Positions 50,623 through 59,540 of a stretch of 64,000 nt of DNA are shown here, piece after piece (the first letter of the stretch is position 1; each line of letters begins with the position of its first letter). Below the pieces are notes generated by a model. That model saw only the letters and a list, made by a program, of their open reading frames with translations, had not been told where the DNA came from and ran no database searches. The translations under genes were made by a program, and so were the position numbers. The DNA comes from Nocardioides marmoriginsengisoli (GTDB lineage: Bacteria > Actinomycetota > Actinomycetes > Propionibacteriales > Nocardioidaceae): positions 1,618,002 to 1,682,001 of the forward strand of contig NZ_RJSE01000007.1 in NCBI RefSeq assembly GCF_003725695.1, written 5' to 3'.

Positions 50623-52749
50623 ATGGCCGCCGTACTGATCCGTCCCGATCGGACCCGGAGCCGGCTCCGCCTGTTCGTGATGCAGGTGCTGATGCTCTCG
50701 CTGTTCGTGACCCTGTTCGGGCGGCTCTGGTACCTCCAGGTGTTCACCGGCGAGGAGTACCAGGCCAAGGCCGCCGAGCAGTCGGTCCGCGAGGTCGTGG
50801 CGCAACCGCCGCGCGGCCTGATCGTCGACGCGATGGGGCGTCCGCTGGTCACCAACCGGACCAGCTGGGTGGTCAGCGTCGATCGCACCGTGCTGGGCAA
50901 GCTGGACGCCGAGGTCCGGGAGGCGCTGCTGCGCAAGGTCGCCGCGACGATCAAGAAGCCGTACGACGAGGTGCTGGCGCGGACCCGGCTCTGCGGCACC
51001 GAGGGCGCCGAGAAGAAGACCTGCTGGAACGGCTCCCCGTTCCAGCCGATCCCGGTCGCCAACGACGTCCCGCAGACCACCGCCGTGGAGATCTCCGAGC
51101 AGGGTGAGGAGTACCCCGGCGTGCTCGCCCGTGCCGAGAGCGTCCGGAGCTACCCGGCTCCCTTCGGGATCAACGCCGCGGGGATCCTCGGCTACCTGAG
51201 CCCGATCACCGGTGACGAGCTCACCGAGGCCGAGCGGAGCGACGACCGCACGCTCAACGGCGCGTCCCTGGTCGGCCGGGCCGGCCTGGAGAAGTCCTAC
51301 GACCAGTGGCTGCGCGGTACGCCGGGCATCACCAAGGTGGCCGTCGACTCGATGGGTCGCGTCCTCGGCGAGGGCCAGCAGATCAGCGCCGAGCCGGGGG
51401 AGACCCTGGTGACGTCCATCGACGCCAAGGTGCAGGGCGTCGCCGAGAAGGAGCTGCACGAGGCGATCACCAACGCGCGGAAGACCTTCGACCCGGTGAC
51501 CCGCAAGAACTACGTGGCCGACAGCGGCGCGGTCGTCGTGCTCGACGCCAAGAACGGCAACGTCGTCGCGATGGCGAGCCAGCCGACGTACGACCCGTCG
51601 ATCTGGGTGAACGGGATCACCGAGAAGCAGCTCAAGGGGCTGTACTCGAAGAAGAACGGCGTCCCGCTGGTCTCCCGGGCGACCCAGGGCCAGTTCGCGC
51701 CCGGCTCGACCTGGAAGCCGTTCATGTCCGTCGGCGCGCTCAACCACGGCTTCTCCCAGGACACCAGGCTGGACTGCTCCAGCGGCCTGCAGGTCGGCAA
51801 CCGCTGGTTCAAGAACTACGAGTCGGCGTCGTACGGGTCGATCGACTTCGCCAAGGCGCTGCAGATCTCCTGCGACACGTTCTTCTACCGGGTGGGGCTG
51901 AGCTACTGGAACAAGTACGGTTCCGACCCGAGCAACGTGAAGGCGAAGGACCCGCTGGTCACCGAGGCGAAGGAGTTCGGGTTCGGCTCCAAGACCGGTA
52001 TCGACATCCCGGGCGAGGCCTCGGGGCGGATCGCGGACCGGAAGTGGAAGCTCGCCTACTGGAACTCGATGAAGGACTACTACTGCAAGATCGACAAGAA
52101 GAACACCGCGAACAAGCGGGACTTCCTGCACGTCTTCGCCCACGAGTTCTGCCTCGAGGGCAACCAGTACCGCGCCGGTGACTCGGTGAACTTCTCGATC
52201 GGCCAGGGCGACACGATGGTCACCCCGATCCAGCTCGCCCGCGCATACGCCGCGATCTCGAACGGCGGCACCCTGTACGCGCCGCGGATCGCGAAGGCGA
52301 TCGTCGACGCCGACGGCAAGCTGGTGAAGCGGATCAAGCCGGTCGTCCAGGGCAAGGTGAAGTCGAGCAAGGCGGCGCTGAAGTACGTCGACGAGGCGCT
52401 CCTCGGCACCACCAGGACGGGCACCCTGGCCTGGCGGTTCGGCGGCTTCCCGCTGGACGACGTGAAGGTGCGCAGCAAGACCGGGTCGGCCGAGGTCTAC
52501 GGCAAGCAGAGCACGTCCTGGGTGGCGACGTACGACAAGAACTACGTGGTGATCATGGTGGTGACCCAGGCCGGTACCGGCTCCGGCACGTCCGGTCCGC
52601 CGGTGCGCAAGATCTGGGAGGCCCTCTACGGCATCGACGGCGAGACCGTCGTGCCCGGCAAGGCGGCGATCCCCGGCACCACGCCGCCGCGCAAGCTGCC
52701 GGTCTTCGCCAGCGACGGCGAGATCATGCCGCCGGTGGGAGGCCGCTGA
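50623..52749 (+). CDS. mrdA: penicillin-binding protein 2 (peptidoglycan transpeptidase)
   Basis: 708 residues. N-terminal helix VMQVLMLSLFVTLFGRLWYLQVF, pedestal region (PRGLIVDAMGRPLVTNRTSWVVSV) and transpeptidase domain with S362-TWK (SxxK) and SKTGS (KTG box). It crosslinks peptidoglycan during elongation together with RodA, encoded next with a one-base overlap. An insertion with several lysines (about 420-520, WKLAYWNSMKDYYCKIDKKNTANKR) is longer than in E. coli PBP2. Confidence 0.93.
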   Translation: MAAVLIRPDRTRSRLRLFVMQVLMLSLFVTLFGRLWYLQVFTGEEYQAKAAEQSVREVVAQPPRGLIVDAMGRPLVTNRTSWVVSVDRTVLGKLDAEVREALLRKVAATIKKPYDEVLARTRLCGTEGAEKKTCWNGSPFQPIPVANDVPQTTAVEISEQGEEYPGVLARAESVRSYPAPFGINAAGILGYLSPITGDELTEAERSDDRTLNGASLVGRAGLEKSYDQWLRGTPGITKVAVDSMGRVLGEGQQISAEPGETLVTSIDAKVQGVAEKELHEAITNARKTFDPVTRKNYVADSGAVVVLDAKNGNVVAMASQPTYDPSIWVNGITEKQLKGLYSKKNGVPLVSRATQGQFAPGSTWKPFMSVGALNHGFSQDTRLDCSSGLQVGNRWFKNYESASYGSIDFAKALQISCDTFFYRVGLSYWNKYGSDPSNVKAKDPLVTEAKEFGFGSKTGIDIPGEASGRIADRKWKLAYWNSMKDYYCKIDKKNTANKRDFLHVFAHEFCLEGNQYRAGDSVNFSIGQGDTMVTPIQLARAYAAISNGGTLYAPRIAKAIVDADGKLVKRIKPVVQGKVKSSKAALKYVDEALLGTTRTGTLAWRFGGFPLDDVKVRSKTGSAEVYGKQSTSWVATYDKNYVVIMVVTQAGTGSGTSGPPVRKIWEALYGIDGETVVPGKAAIPGTTPPRKLPVFASDGEIMPPVGGR

Positions 52750-53930
52750 TGGCACTGCTCAACCCGAGTCGCGGCCTCGACCACGCCGCCCCGGGGACGA
52801 CCCGGACGCCGAGCCTGCTGCGCCGTCTCGACACGGTGCTGATCGCTGTCACCGCCGCGATCCTGGTGATCGGGACGCTGCTGGTCTGGTCCTCGACCTC
52901 GACGAACGACGTCCTCACCGACGGACACCCGACGGCGTACCTGCGCAAGCACCTGATCAACGTGGCGATCGGCCTCGGCCTGGCCGCGGCGGTGCTCGTC
53001 ACCGACCGCCGCTGGGTGCGGATCCTGGCGCCGCTGGTGTACGCCGGCTCGGTGGCCGGCCTGCTGCTGGTGCTGGTGATGGGCTCGACCATCAACGGAT
53101 CCCGCTCCTGGCTGCTGATCGGCGGGTTGTCGGTGCAGCCGGCCGAGTTCGCCAAGCTGGCCGTCGTCGTCGGGATGGCGCTGTTGGTCGCCGAGCGGAC
53201 CGAGAGCTCGCGCAAGCGCACCGTCGGCACCCCCGAGGTCGTCGGGATGCTGGCGATCGCCGGCCTCCCGGCCGCGCTGATCCTGCTCCAGCCGGACCTC
53301 GGCACGATGCTGGTGCTCGCCGCCACGATCTTCGGGGTGCTCGCCTCGGCCGGAACTCCGCGCCGCTGGATGACCGGGCTCGCCCTGTCCGGGATCGCCG
53401 GCGCCGCGATCGCGGTCACTGCCGGCGTCCTCAAGGCCTACCAGGTCGACCGGTTCATGGCGTTCACGAACCCGGACCTGGATCCGCGCGGCGCCGGCTA
53501 CAACGTCACCCAGGCCCGGATCGCGATCGGCAACGGCGGGCCCTTCGGGCAGGGCCTCTTCGGCGGCTCGCAGACCAAGTCCGGCTTCGTGCCCGAGCAG
53601 CACACCGACTTCGTCTTCACCGTCGCCGGTGAGGAGCTCGGGTTGATCGGCGCCGGCGTACTGATCCTGCTCTTCGCGGTGCTGCTCTCCCGGGCGCTGC
53701 GGATCGCGCTGACCGCGGACGACGTCTTCGGCCGGGTCGCCGCCGCCGGGATCGCCTGCTGGTTCGGCTTCCAGACGTTCCAGAACATCGGGATGTGCCT
53801 GGGGATCATGCCGGTGACCGGCGTCCCGCTGCCGCTGGTCTCGTACGGCGGTTCGTCGATGTTCGCGTCGCTGATGGCGATCGGGCTGCTGCTCAACATC
53901 CAGCTGCGCTCGACGGTCCGCTATCGCTAG
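52749..53930 (+). CDS. rodA: RodA peptidoglycan glycosyltransferase
   Basis: 393 residues, SEDS family with about ten helices. Diagnostic: GSRSWLLIGGLSVQPAEFAKLAVVV, then GAGYNVTQARIAIGNGGPFGQGLFGGSQTKSGFVPEQHTDFVFTVAGEELG, and the final VPLPLVSYGGSSM. It polymerises lipid II. The stop overlaps the convergent antiporter gene by 4 bases. Confidence 0.95.
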   Translation: MALLNPSRGLDHAAPGTTRTPSLLRRLDTVLIAVTAAILVIGTLLVWSSTSTNDVLTDGHPTAYLRKHLINVAIGLGLAAAVLVTDRRWVRILAPLVYAGSVAGLLLVLVMGSTINGSRSWLLIGGLSVQPAEFAKLAVVVGMALLVAERTESSRKRTVGTPEVVGMLAIAGLPAALILLQPDLGTMLVLAATIFGVLASAGTPRRWMTGLALSGIAGAAIAVTAGVLKAYQVDRFMAFTNPDLDPRGAGYNVTQARIAIGNGGPFGQGLFGGSQTKSGFVPEQHTDFVFTVAGEELGLIGAGVLILLFAVLLSRALRIALTADDVFGRVAAAGIACWFGFQTFQNIGMCLGIMPVTGVPLPLVSYGGSSMFASLMAIGLLLNIQLRSTVRYR

Positions 53931-55015
53931 GGACTGATCGACAGGTAGACGAACGTCGCGAAGAGCACCAGGTGGACCCCGCCCTGGAGCGGCTTCGACC
54001 GCCCCGGGACCACGGTGAGGATCGAGACGAACACGGTCATCACCAGCAGCACGATCTGCACCTGGGTGAGCCCCAGCGTGAGCGGACCGTCCAGCCAGAT
54101 CGAGGCGACCGCGATCGCCGGGATGGTCAGCCCGATCGAGGCCATCGCCGAGCCGTAGGCCAGGTTCAGGCCGGTCTGCACCTGATCGCGGGCGGCTGCC
54201 TTGACCGCGGCGATGGATTCCGGCGCCAGCACCAGTACCGCGATGATCACGCCGACGACGGCCTGGGGGAGGCCGGCCGCGGTGACGGCCCGCTCGATCC
54301 CGCTGGACTCGATCTTGGCGAGCCCGACGACCGCGACCAGCGCGATCAGCAGCAGGACCAGGCTCCAGAGAGCGTCCCGGTCGGTGATCTCGTGCGGGTC
54401 CTCGACTCCGTCGCCGTCCCGGTCGACCGGCAGGAAGAATTCCCGGTGCCGGACGGTCTGGGTGAACACGAACATCCCGTACAGGACCAGCGAGGCCACG
54501 GCCGCGAAAACCAGCTGTCCCGGGGTGAACTCCGGGCCCGGCTCGCTGGTGGAGAAGCGCGGCAGGATCAGCGTGATGGCGGCGAGCGTGATCACCGTGG
54601 CCAGCGCCGCCCCGGTGCCCTCGGGGTTGAAGATCGCCAGGTGGTGCTTGAGCGCGCCGACCAGCAGCACCAGGCCGACGATGCCGTTGAGGCAGATCAT
54701 CACGGCGGCGAAGACGGTGTCCCGCGCCAGCATCGAGGTGTCCTTGTCGGAGGTCATCAGCATCACGATCAGGCCGACCTCGATCACCGTCACCGCGACC
54801 GCGAGCAGCAGCGACCCGAACGGCTCGCCGATCCGGTGCGCGACCACTTCGGCGTGGTGGACCGCCGAGAAGACGGCGCCACCGAGCAGGGGGACCAGCG
54901 CGACCAGGGCGGCGTCGCTGGGGTGGCTGCCCCAGAGCGCGGCCAGCACGATCGCGGCGGCGATCGGGGTGTAGGTGGTCGAGTCGCGGATTCGGGCGGC
55001 GGGGGCGTCGCTCAT
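53927..55015 (-). CDS. chaA: ChaA-type calcium/sodium:proton antiporter with an EF-hand loop
   Basis: 362 residues with about ten helices. The CaCA repeats are VAVTVIEVGLIVMLM and VLVLAPESIAAVKAA, each holding the conserved acidic residue. Between the two halves, residues 198-209 read DRDGDGVEDPHE, an exact 12-residue EF-hand calcium loop (D198, D200, D202, D206, E209). It exports cations in exchange for protons. TAGACT ends 6 bases before the ATG and no Shine-Dalgarno is present. Confidence 0.88.
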   Translation of the reverse strand: MSDAPAARIRDSTTYTPIAAAIVLAALWGSHPSDAALVALVPLLGGAVFSAVHHAEVVAHRIGEPFGSLLLAVAVTVIEVGLIVMLMTSDKDTSMLARDTVFAAVMICLNGIVGLVLLVGALKHHLAIFNPEGTGAALATVITLAAITLILPRFSTSEPGPEFTPGQLVFAAVASLVLYGMFVFTQTVRHREFFLPVDRDGDGVEDPHEITDRDALWSLVLLLIALVAVVGLAKIESSGIERAVTAAGLPQAVVGVIIAVLVLAPESIAAVKAAARDQVQTGLNLAYGSAMASIGLTIPAIAVASIWLDGPLTLGLTQVQIVLLVMTVFVSILTVVPGRSKPLQGGVHLVLFATFVYLSISP

Positions 55016-55021
55016 AGGCGC

Positions 55022-55027
55022 AGTCTA
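55022..55027 (-). promoter_or_regulatory. -10 box of chaA (leaderless)
   Basis: TAGACT on the minus strand, six bases before the chaA ATG at 55015. Same spacing as for the mutase, lysR and ndk. No ribosome binding site in the interval. Confidence 0.45.
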
Positions 55028-55118
55028 GGGAGGTGCGCGGCCGGTCGCCGACTCGTGGCGGTGGCGGCGTTCCGCGTACCCTGGAGCCAGCACCCTTCCC
55101 CGTTGCGAGAGGTCCGTC

Positions 55119-57098
55119 GTGTCCGTCAGCACCACCACCGCTCCCGAGTCGAGCCCCGGGTCGGTCTTCGGCCGCCTGGAGCCGCACCTGCCCGGTGTCC
55201 AGAAGCCGATCCAGTACGTCGGCGGCGAGCTGAACTCGGTGACCAAGGAGTGGGGCGACGACGACCGGATGGTCCGCTGGGCGCTGATGTACCCGGACGC
55301 CTACGAGGTCGGCCTGCCCAACCAGGGCGTCCAGATCCTCTACGAGGTGCTCAACGAGGCCGAGGACACCCTGGCCGAGCGCACCTACGCGGTCTGGCCG
55401 GACATGGAGGCGCTGCTGCGCCGCGAGGGCATCCCGCAGTTCACCGTCGACAGCCACCGGCCGGTGGGCGCGTTCGACCTGCTCGGGCTCTCGTTCTCCA
55501 CGGAGCTGGGCTACACGAACATGCTCACCGCCCTGGACCTGGCCGGGATCCCGCTGCACGCGGCGGACCGGACCGACGGGCACACGATCGTGCTGGCCGG
55601 CGGGCACTCCGCGTTCAACCCGGAGCCGATCGCCGACTTCATCGACGCGGCCGTCCTCGGCGACGGCGAGGAGGTCGTCCTCAAGATCAGCGAGGTCGTC
55701 CGGGAGTGGAAGGCCGAGGGGCGGCCGAGCGGGGACATGCCGTCCGCGCGTGACGAGCTGCTGCGCCGGCTCGCGGTCAGCGGCGGGGTGTACGTGCCGC
55801 GGTTCTACGACGTGAGCTACGGCGAGGACGGATCGCTGCGCGCCGCCGTCCCGAACGTGCCCGGCGTACCGGCTCGGGTGGCGAAGCACACCCTGATGGA
55901 CCTGGACTCGTGGCCGTACCCGCGCAACCCGCTGGTGCCGCTGGCCGAGACCGTGCACGAGCGGTTCTCGGTGGAGATCTTCCGCGGCTGCACCCGCGGC
56001 TGCCGGTTCTGCCAGGCCGGGATGATCACCCGGCCGGTCCGGGAGCGCTCGATCACCACGATTGGCGCGATGGTCGAGAACGGGATCCGGAAGTCCGGTT
56101 TCGACGAGGTCGGCCTGCTCTCGCTCTCCAGCGCCGACCACACCGAGATCGGCGAGGTCGCCAAGGACCTCGCCGACCGGTACGACGGCAGCAACGTCTC
56201 GCTGAGCCTGCCGAGCACCCGGGTCGACGCCTTCAACATCACCCTGGCCAACGAGTTCTCCCGCAACGGCCGCCGTTCCGGTCTGACGTTCGCCCCCGAG
56301 GGCGGCTCCGAGCGGATGCGCAAGGTGATCAACAAGATGGTCACCGAGGAGGACCTGATCGCGACCGTCGCGGCGGCGTACTCGCACGGCTGGCGGCAGG
56401 TGAAGCTCTACTTCATGGTCGGGCTGCCGACCGAGACCGACGAGGACGTCCTGGAGATCGCCGACCTGGCCCGCAAGGTGATCCAGAAGGGGCGCGAGGT
56501 CTCCGGCCACAACGACATCCGCTGCACCGTCTCGATCGGCGGGTTCGTGCCGAAGCCGCACACCCCGTTCCAGTGGGCTGCGCACCTGGACCACGAGACC
56601 ACCGACGCCCGGTTGTACAAGCTCCGCGAGGCGGTCCGCAACGACAAGAAGTACGGCCGCGCGATCGGCTTCCGCTACCACGACGGCAAGCCCGGGATCG
56701 TCGAGGGAATTCTGTCCCGCGGTGACCGCCGGGTCGGCCGGGTGATCGAGGCGGCCTGGCGCGACGGCGGCCGGTTCGACGGGTGGAGCGAGCACTTCTC
56801 CTACGACCGCTGGATGACGGCGGCCGAGGCGGGACTGGCCGGGACCGGCGTCGACGTGGACTGGTTCACCACCCGCGAGCGCACCTACGCCGAGGTGCTG
56901 CCTTGGGACCACCTCGACTCCGGCCTCGACAAGGACTGGCTCTGGGAGGACTGGGAGGACGCCCTCGACGCCGACTCGGTCGATGTCGAGGACTGCCGCT
57001 GGACCCCGTGCTACGACTGCGGGGTCTGCCCGGAGATGGGGACCGACATCCAGATCGGTCCCACGGGGCAGCGGTTGCTGCCGTTGAGCGTCGTCTGA
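55119..57098 (+). CDS. radical SAM protein with B12-binding-like N-terminal domain (TIGR03960-like)
   Basis: 659 residues from GTG, GAGAGG upstream. N-terminal cobalamin-binding-like domain (LMYPDAYEVGLPNQGVQILYEVLNEAEDTLAERTYAVWPDMEALL). The [4Fe-4S] motif is C291-TRG-C295-RF-C298. A C-terminal CYDCGVC motif is present. The family usually precedes a TIGR03936 partner and ribonuclease E/G genes; here a repeat and an unrelated minus-strand gene follow instead. Function is unsettled. Confidence 0.88.
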   Translation: MSVSTTTAPESSPGSVFGRLEPHLPGVQKPIQYVGGELNSVTKEWGDDDRMVRWALMYPDAYEVGLPNQGVQILYEVLNEAEDTLAERTYAVWPDMEALLRREGIPQFTVDSHRPVGAFDLLGLSFSTELGYTNMLTALDLAGIPLHAADRTDGHTIVLAGGHSAFNPEPIADFIDAAVLGDGEEVVLKISEVVREWKAEGRPSGDMPSARDELLRRLAVSGGVYVPRFYDVSYGEDGSLRAAVPNVPGVPARVAKHTLMDLDSWPYPRNPLVPLAETVHERFSVEIFRGCTRGCRFCQAGMITRPVRERSITTIGAMVENGIRKSGFDEVGLLSLSSADHTEIGEVAKDLADRYDGSNVSLSLPSTRVDAFNITLANEFSRNGRRSGLTFAPEGGSERMRKVINKMVTEEDLIATVAAAYSHGWRQVKLYFMVGLPTETDEDVLEIADLARKVIQKGREVSGHNDIRCTVSIGGFVPKPHTPFQWAAHLDHETTDARLYKLREAVRNDKKYGRAIGFRYHDGKPGIVEGILSRGDRRVGRVIEAAWRDGGRFDGWSEHFSYDRWMTAAEAGLAGTGVDVDWFTTRERTYAEVLPWDHLDSGLDKDWLWEDWEDALDADSVDVEDCRWTPCYDCGVCPEMGTDIQIGPTGQRLLPLSVV

Positions 57099-57102
57099 CC
57101 AG

Positions 57103-57130
57103 CCCCGGACGTCGAGCCTGTCGAGACGCG
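57103..57130. repeat. copy of the palindromic repeat, reverse orientation
   Basis: CCCCGGACGTCGAGCCTGTC then GAGACGCG: the reverse complement of the nirB/43181 repeat core. It lies 5 bases after the radical SAM stop, in the 47-base gap between convergent genes, and only half of the full palindrome is present. Confidence 0.7.
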
Positions 57131-57145
57131 CTGAAGGTACCTAGA

Positions 57146-57775
57146 TCAGCGGCGCTCCGCCGCGGAGGCGAACCCCAACCAGGTGTGGCGGTTCCCCGCC
57201 CAGCACCAGCCGACCTTGGGAGCATCTCGGTTCTCGGCTCCGTCACGCCCGGTGCCGTTGCTGATCCAGATCGCCGGCGTCCGCGAGTCGAGCTTGTTCC
57301 CAGGTTTCCGGAGCCGTGACCCGATCGTCATGAAGCACTGGTTCCGTGCCAGCGCATCGGGCTGCTGGATCAGCCACTGCACGCCTTCGGCGAGGGTGAG
57401 CGGCGTACGGTCGGCGTTCACGATGGCCGGAAGGGCTTCGTCCGGGCTCCAGTTGGCCATCTCGTCGCCGCGGTCGATCCCGGTGAGGAGGTAGGTGCTG
57501 GCCTCGGGCAGTGCCGCCTCGGGGATCGGCGTGAAGGCGTCGACGTCGGGCATGTCGACGACCACGAACCCCGGCTTGTCGCCGCGACGCAGGAGCGCCG
57601 CGGAGCGGGAGACCGGGAGCCGCTCCGGGTGGATCACCAGGAGGGCATCGGGAGTGCCGGGTGCTGCTGCTTCGCGGAGCTCCTGCGCTGAGATCTGGGC
57701 GAGGTCGGCGACGCCGAGAGAGATGAGCCGTTCGGCCTGGTCGTGGAGCGAGGGCAGGGTGGCGAGCACGGGCAA
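57146..57775 (-). CDS. DUF5701 family protein
   Basis: About 209 residues. The conserved C-terminal block GSRLRKPGNKLDSRTPAIWISNGTGRDGAENRDAPKVGWCWAGNRHTWLGFASA is characteristic. Function unknown. I place the start at TTG 57775 with GGAGG about 8 bases upstream; a longer frame from TTG 57820 lacks a ribosome binding site. The region 57776-57872 before it holds no other gene. Confidence 0.75.
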   Translation of the reverse strand: MPVLATLPSLHDQAERLISLGVADLAQISAQELREAAAPGTPDALLVIHPERLPVSRSAALLRRGDKPGFVVVDMPDVDAFTPIPEAALPEASTYLLTGIDRGDEMANWSPDEALPAIVNADRTPLTLAEGVQWLIQQPDALARNQCFMTIGSRLRKPGNKLDSRTPAIWISNGTGRDGAENRDAPKVGWCWAGNRHTWLGFASAAERR

Positions 57776-57872
57776 GTGATGGACCTCCGGTAGGTGTCGC
57801 GAAGAGACGCTTCTGGTCAACGCGTCGCCTAGGGAGAAGGTTCCGGCCGCGGTCGCTGCGGCTCGCCGTCCT

Positions 57873-58418
57873 CTAGCTCGTCTCCTCCGGCTCCTGTGCG
57901 TGCGGCGGCCAGTCGCCTTGCAACGCGATGCAGAACCGGAAGGTCAGGTACGGCATCAGGTTGTTGTGCGCCTCGCTCTGGCCGCTCGAGCTGAGCATCC
58001 GCGGGTCGAGGGCGAGCCCGGACCCCTCGGGCTTCGCGTAGTACGCGATCCCGCGTCCGACCGCGAATCCCTGGCCGGCCGGCTGGCGCTCCGTGGCGTC
58101 GGACGTCGAGACCTGGAGGTCGTGCGAGTGGCGCGGCATCTCCTGGGTCCTCAGCGTCACGCGGTCGGTGCCGCCCGGCTCGCCCAGCGTGCGGTAGGAG
58201 CCGCCCGGGGTCTGGCCCCAGCCGATCGCCACCCGGCGGTTGAGGGCCGGCAGTCCGAACGTGGTCCGGCCGTCGCCGCCGTAGTGGGTGCCGAGGATGG
58301 AGAAGAGCGCGGTGTTGTTCTGGATGGTCAGCAGCTGGCCGTTGCACTCGGCCCAGCCTCGGGGCGCCCCCTTGCCGTACGGGAACGCGCGGATCTCGCC
58401 GAGGAAACAGGTGCTCAT
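57873..58418 (-). CDS. tail-collar domain protein (third of three)
   Basis: 181 residues. MSTCFLGEIRAFPYGKGAPRGWAECNGQLL and YGGDGRTTFGLPALNRRVAIGWG are the phage tail collar/microcystin-dependent-protein signature; the C-terminus has AHNNLMPYLTFRFCIALQG. Such proteins form trimeric fibre-like or receptor-binding structures. ATGA overlap with the second member. No other phage genes are near. Confidence 0.85.
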   Translation of the reverse strand: MSTCFLGEIRAFPYGKGAPRGWAECNGQLLTIQNNTALFSILGTHYGGDGRTTFGLPALNRRVAIGWGQTPGGSYRTLGEPGGTDRVTLRTQEMPRHSHDLQVSTSDATERQPAGQGFAVGRGIAYYAKPEGSGLALDPRMLSSSGQSEAHNNLMPYLTFRFCIALQGDWPPHAQEPEETS

Positions 58419-58939
58419 CGGTCCTCACCCTCTCCGGGGTACGGGTACTCGCCCAGCATCGAGATGATGTAGGAGATGGTCAGGTACGGCTGCATGTTCG
58501 AGTGCGCCTCGCCGCCGCCGTTCGGGGCGATCGAGCTGGCGGCGATCGCGCGGAACGGCTCGTCGGAGCCGTAGGCCGAGGTCGTGCCGGCCGACGGCAG
58601 CGAACCCGGGATGCGGCCCTGCATGACGCTGTTGGTCGCCGGGTCGGCGGACCCGACCATCAGGTGGGTGTGCGTCGGCAGCTGGTCCCGGGTGAGCGTG
58701 ACCGTCTCCGAGCCGCCGGTCATACCGATCATCCCGTTGGTCATGTGGATCGGCACCCGTCCGCAGAGGTTCGGCAGCTGGAACGTCGACTGCCCGTCCC
58801 CGCCGTAGGTGGTGCCGATCAGGTTGAACAGCAGTTCGTACTCGGAGATCGGCACCAGCCTCCCGTCGCAGAACATCCAGTCGCGCGGGGCGAACGTGCC
58901 CGTCCAGGGCCGGATCTCGCCGGCGTACGGAGCCGTCAT
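58415..58939 (-). CDS. tail-collar domain protein (second of three)
   Basis: 174 residues. Same layout: YAGEIRPWTGTFAPRDWMFCDGRLV, YGGDGQSTFQLPNLCGRVPIHM, and HSNMQPYLTISYIISMLG at the end. The middle loop varies in sequence between the three paralogues, as expected for a ligand-facing region. Overlaps both neighbours by 4 bases. Confidence 0.85.
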   Translation of the reverse strand: MTAPYAGEIRPWTGTFAPRDWMFCDGRLVPISEYELLFNLIGTTYGGDGQSTFQLPNLCGRVPIHMTNGMIGMTGGSETVTLTRDQLPTHTHLMVGSADPATNSVMQGRIPGSLPSAGTTSAYGSDEPFRAIAASSIAPNGGGEAHSNMQPYLTISYIISMLGEYPYPGEGEDR

Positions 58940-59505
58940 GCGTGCACCTCCTGCTCGGTGTTGAACGCCGGGAAGGCGCCGGCCAGGCAGATGCAGAAGT
59001 TGAGCGCGATCCACGGCTGCCGGTTCTCGTGCGGCTTCGACCCGCCGGTCAGGCTGACGGAGCTGGGGTGCATCGGGAAGGTGTTCGATGCCGCCGTGTA
59101 CAGGTTGCCGCCCGCGCTGTTGGAGAGCTGCAGGTCCGGCCCCGGCTGGTTCTGGGCCTCGTAGGTGTTCGCCCCGTACGCGATGTGGTTGTGCAACGGC
59201 ATCTCCGCCTGGCTCAGCGTGTGCGCAGCCTCGCCGGCCGCCTCGCCCGGGTAGCCGGTCGGGCCGCAGTCCATCGGCACCCGACCGCGCAGGTCGGGCA
59301 GCATGAAGGTGGTGCTGCCGTTGCCGCCGTACAGCGTGCCGATCAGGCTGAACAGCGCGAGGTTCTGGCTGATCTGGAGAGTCTGGCCCTCGCACGGGGC
59401 CCAGTACTTCGGGGTGATGTTGAAGCTGAACATCCTGATCTCGCCCAGGTACGGCGCGTCGTCGTCTGCGGCAGTGCCGTCGGCGACCGGTTCGTCCTCA
59501 GCCAT
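58936..59505 (-). CDS. tail-collar domain protein (first of three)
   Basis: 189 residues; GAGGAGG lies 6-12 bases before the ATG. An acidic N-terminal extension (AEDEPVADGTAADDDAP) precedes YLGEIRMFSFNITPKYWAPCEGQTL and YGGNGSTTFMLPDLRGRVPMDCG; PWIALNFCICLAG closes the fold. It starts 35 bases after the giant surface protein gene, so the four genes probably form one operon. Confidence 0.85.
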   Translation of the reverse strand: MAEDEPVADGTAADDDAPYLGEIRMFSFNITPKYWAPCEGQTLQISQNLALFSLIGTLYGGNGSTTFMLPDLRGRVPMDCGPTGYPGEAAGEAAHTLSQAEMPLHNHIAYGANTYEAQNQPGPDLQLSNSAGGNLYTAASNTFPMHPSSVSLTGGSKPHENRQPWIALNFCICLAGAFPAFNTEQEVHA

Positions 59506-59540
59506 GCGGTCCTCCTCGATCCTTGCGGTTGGTCCCCCGA

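Noticed and set aside
52626..56912. Very long minus-strand open frame across mrdA, rodA, chaA and the radical SAM gene
   Set aside because: Low-complexity R/G/D/P-rich translation typical of antisense frames in high-GC DNA; it crosses several well-supported genes on both strands.
57873..59505. Prophage remnant
   Set aside because: Only tail-collar-domain genes are present; no integrase, capsid, portal, terminase or attachment repeats within the window, and these proteins also occur in non-phage contexts.
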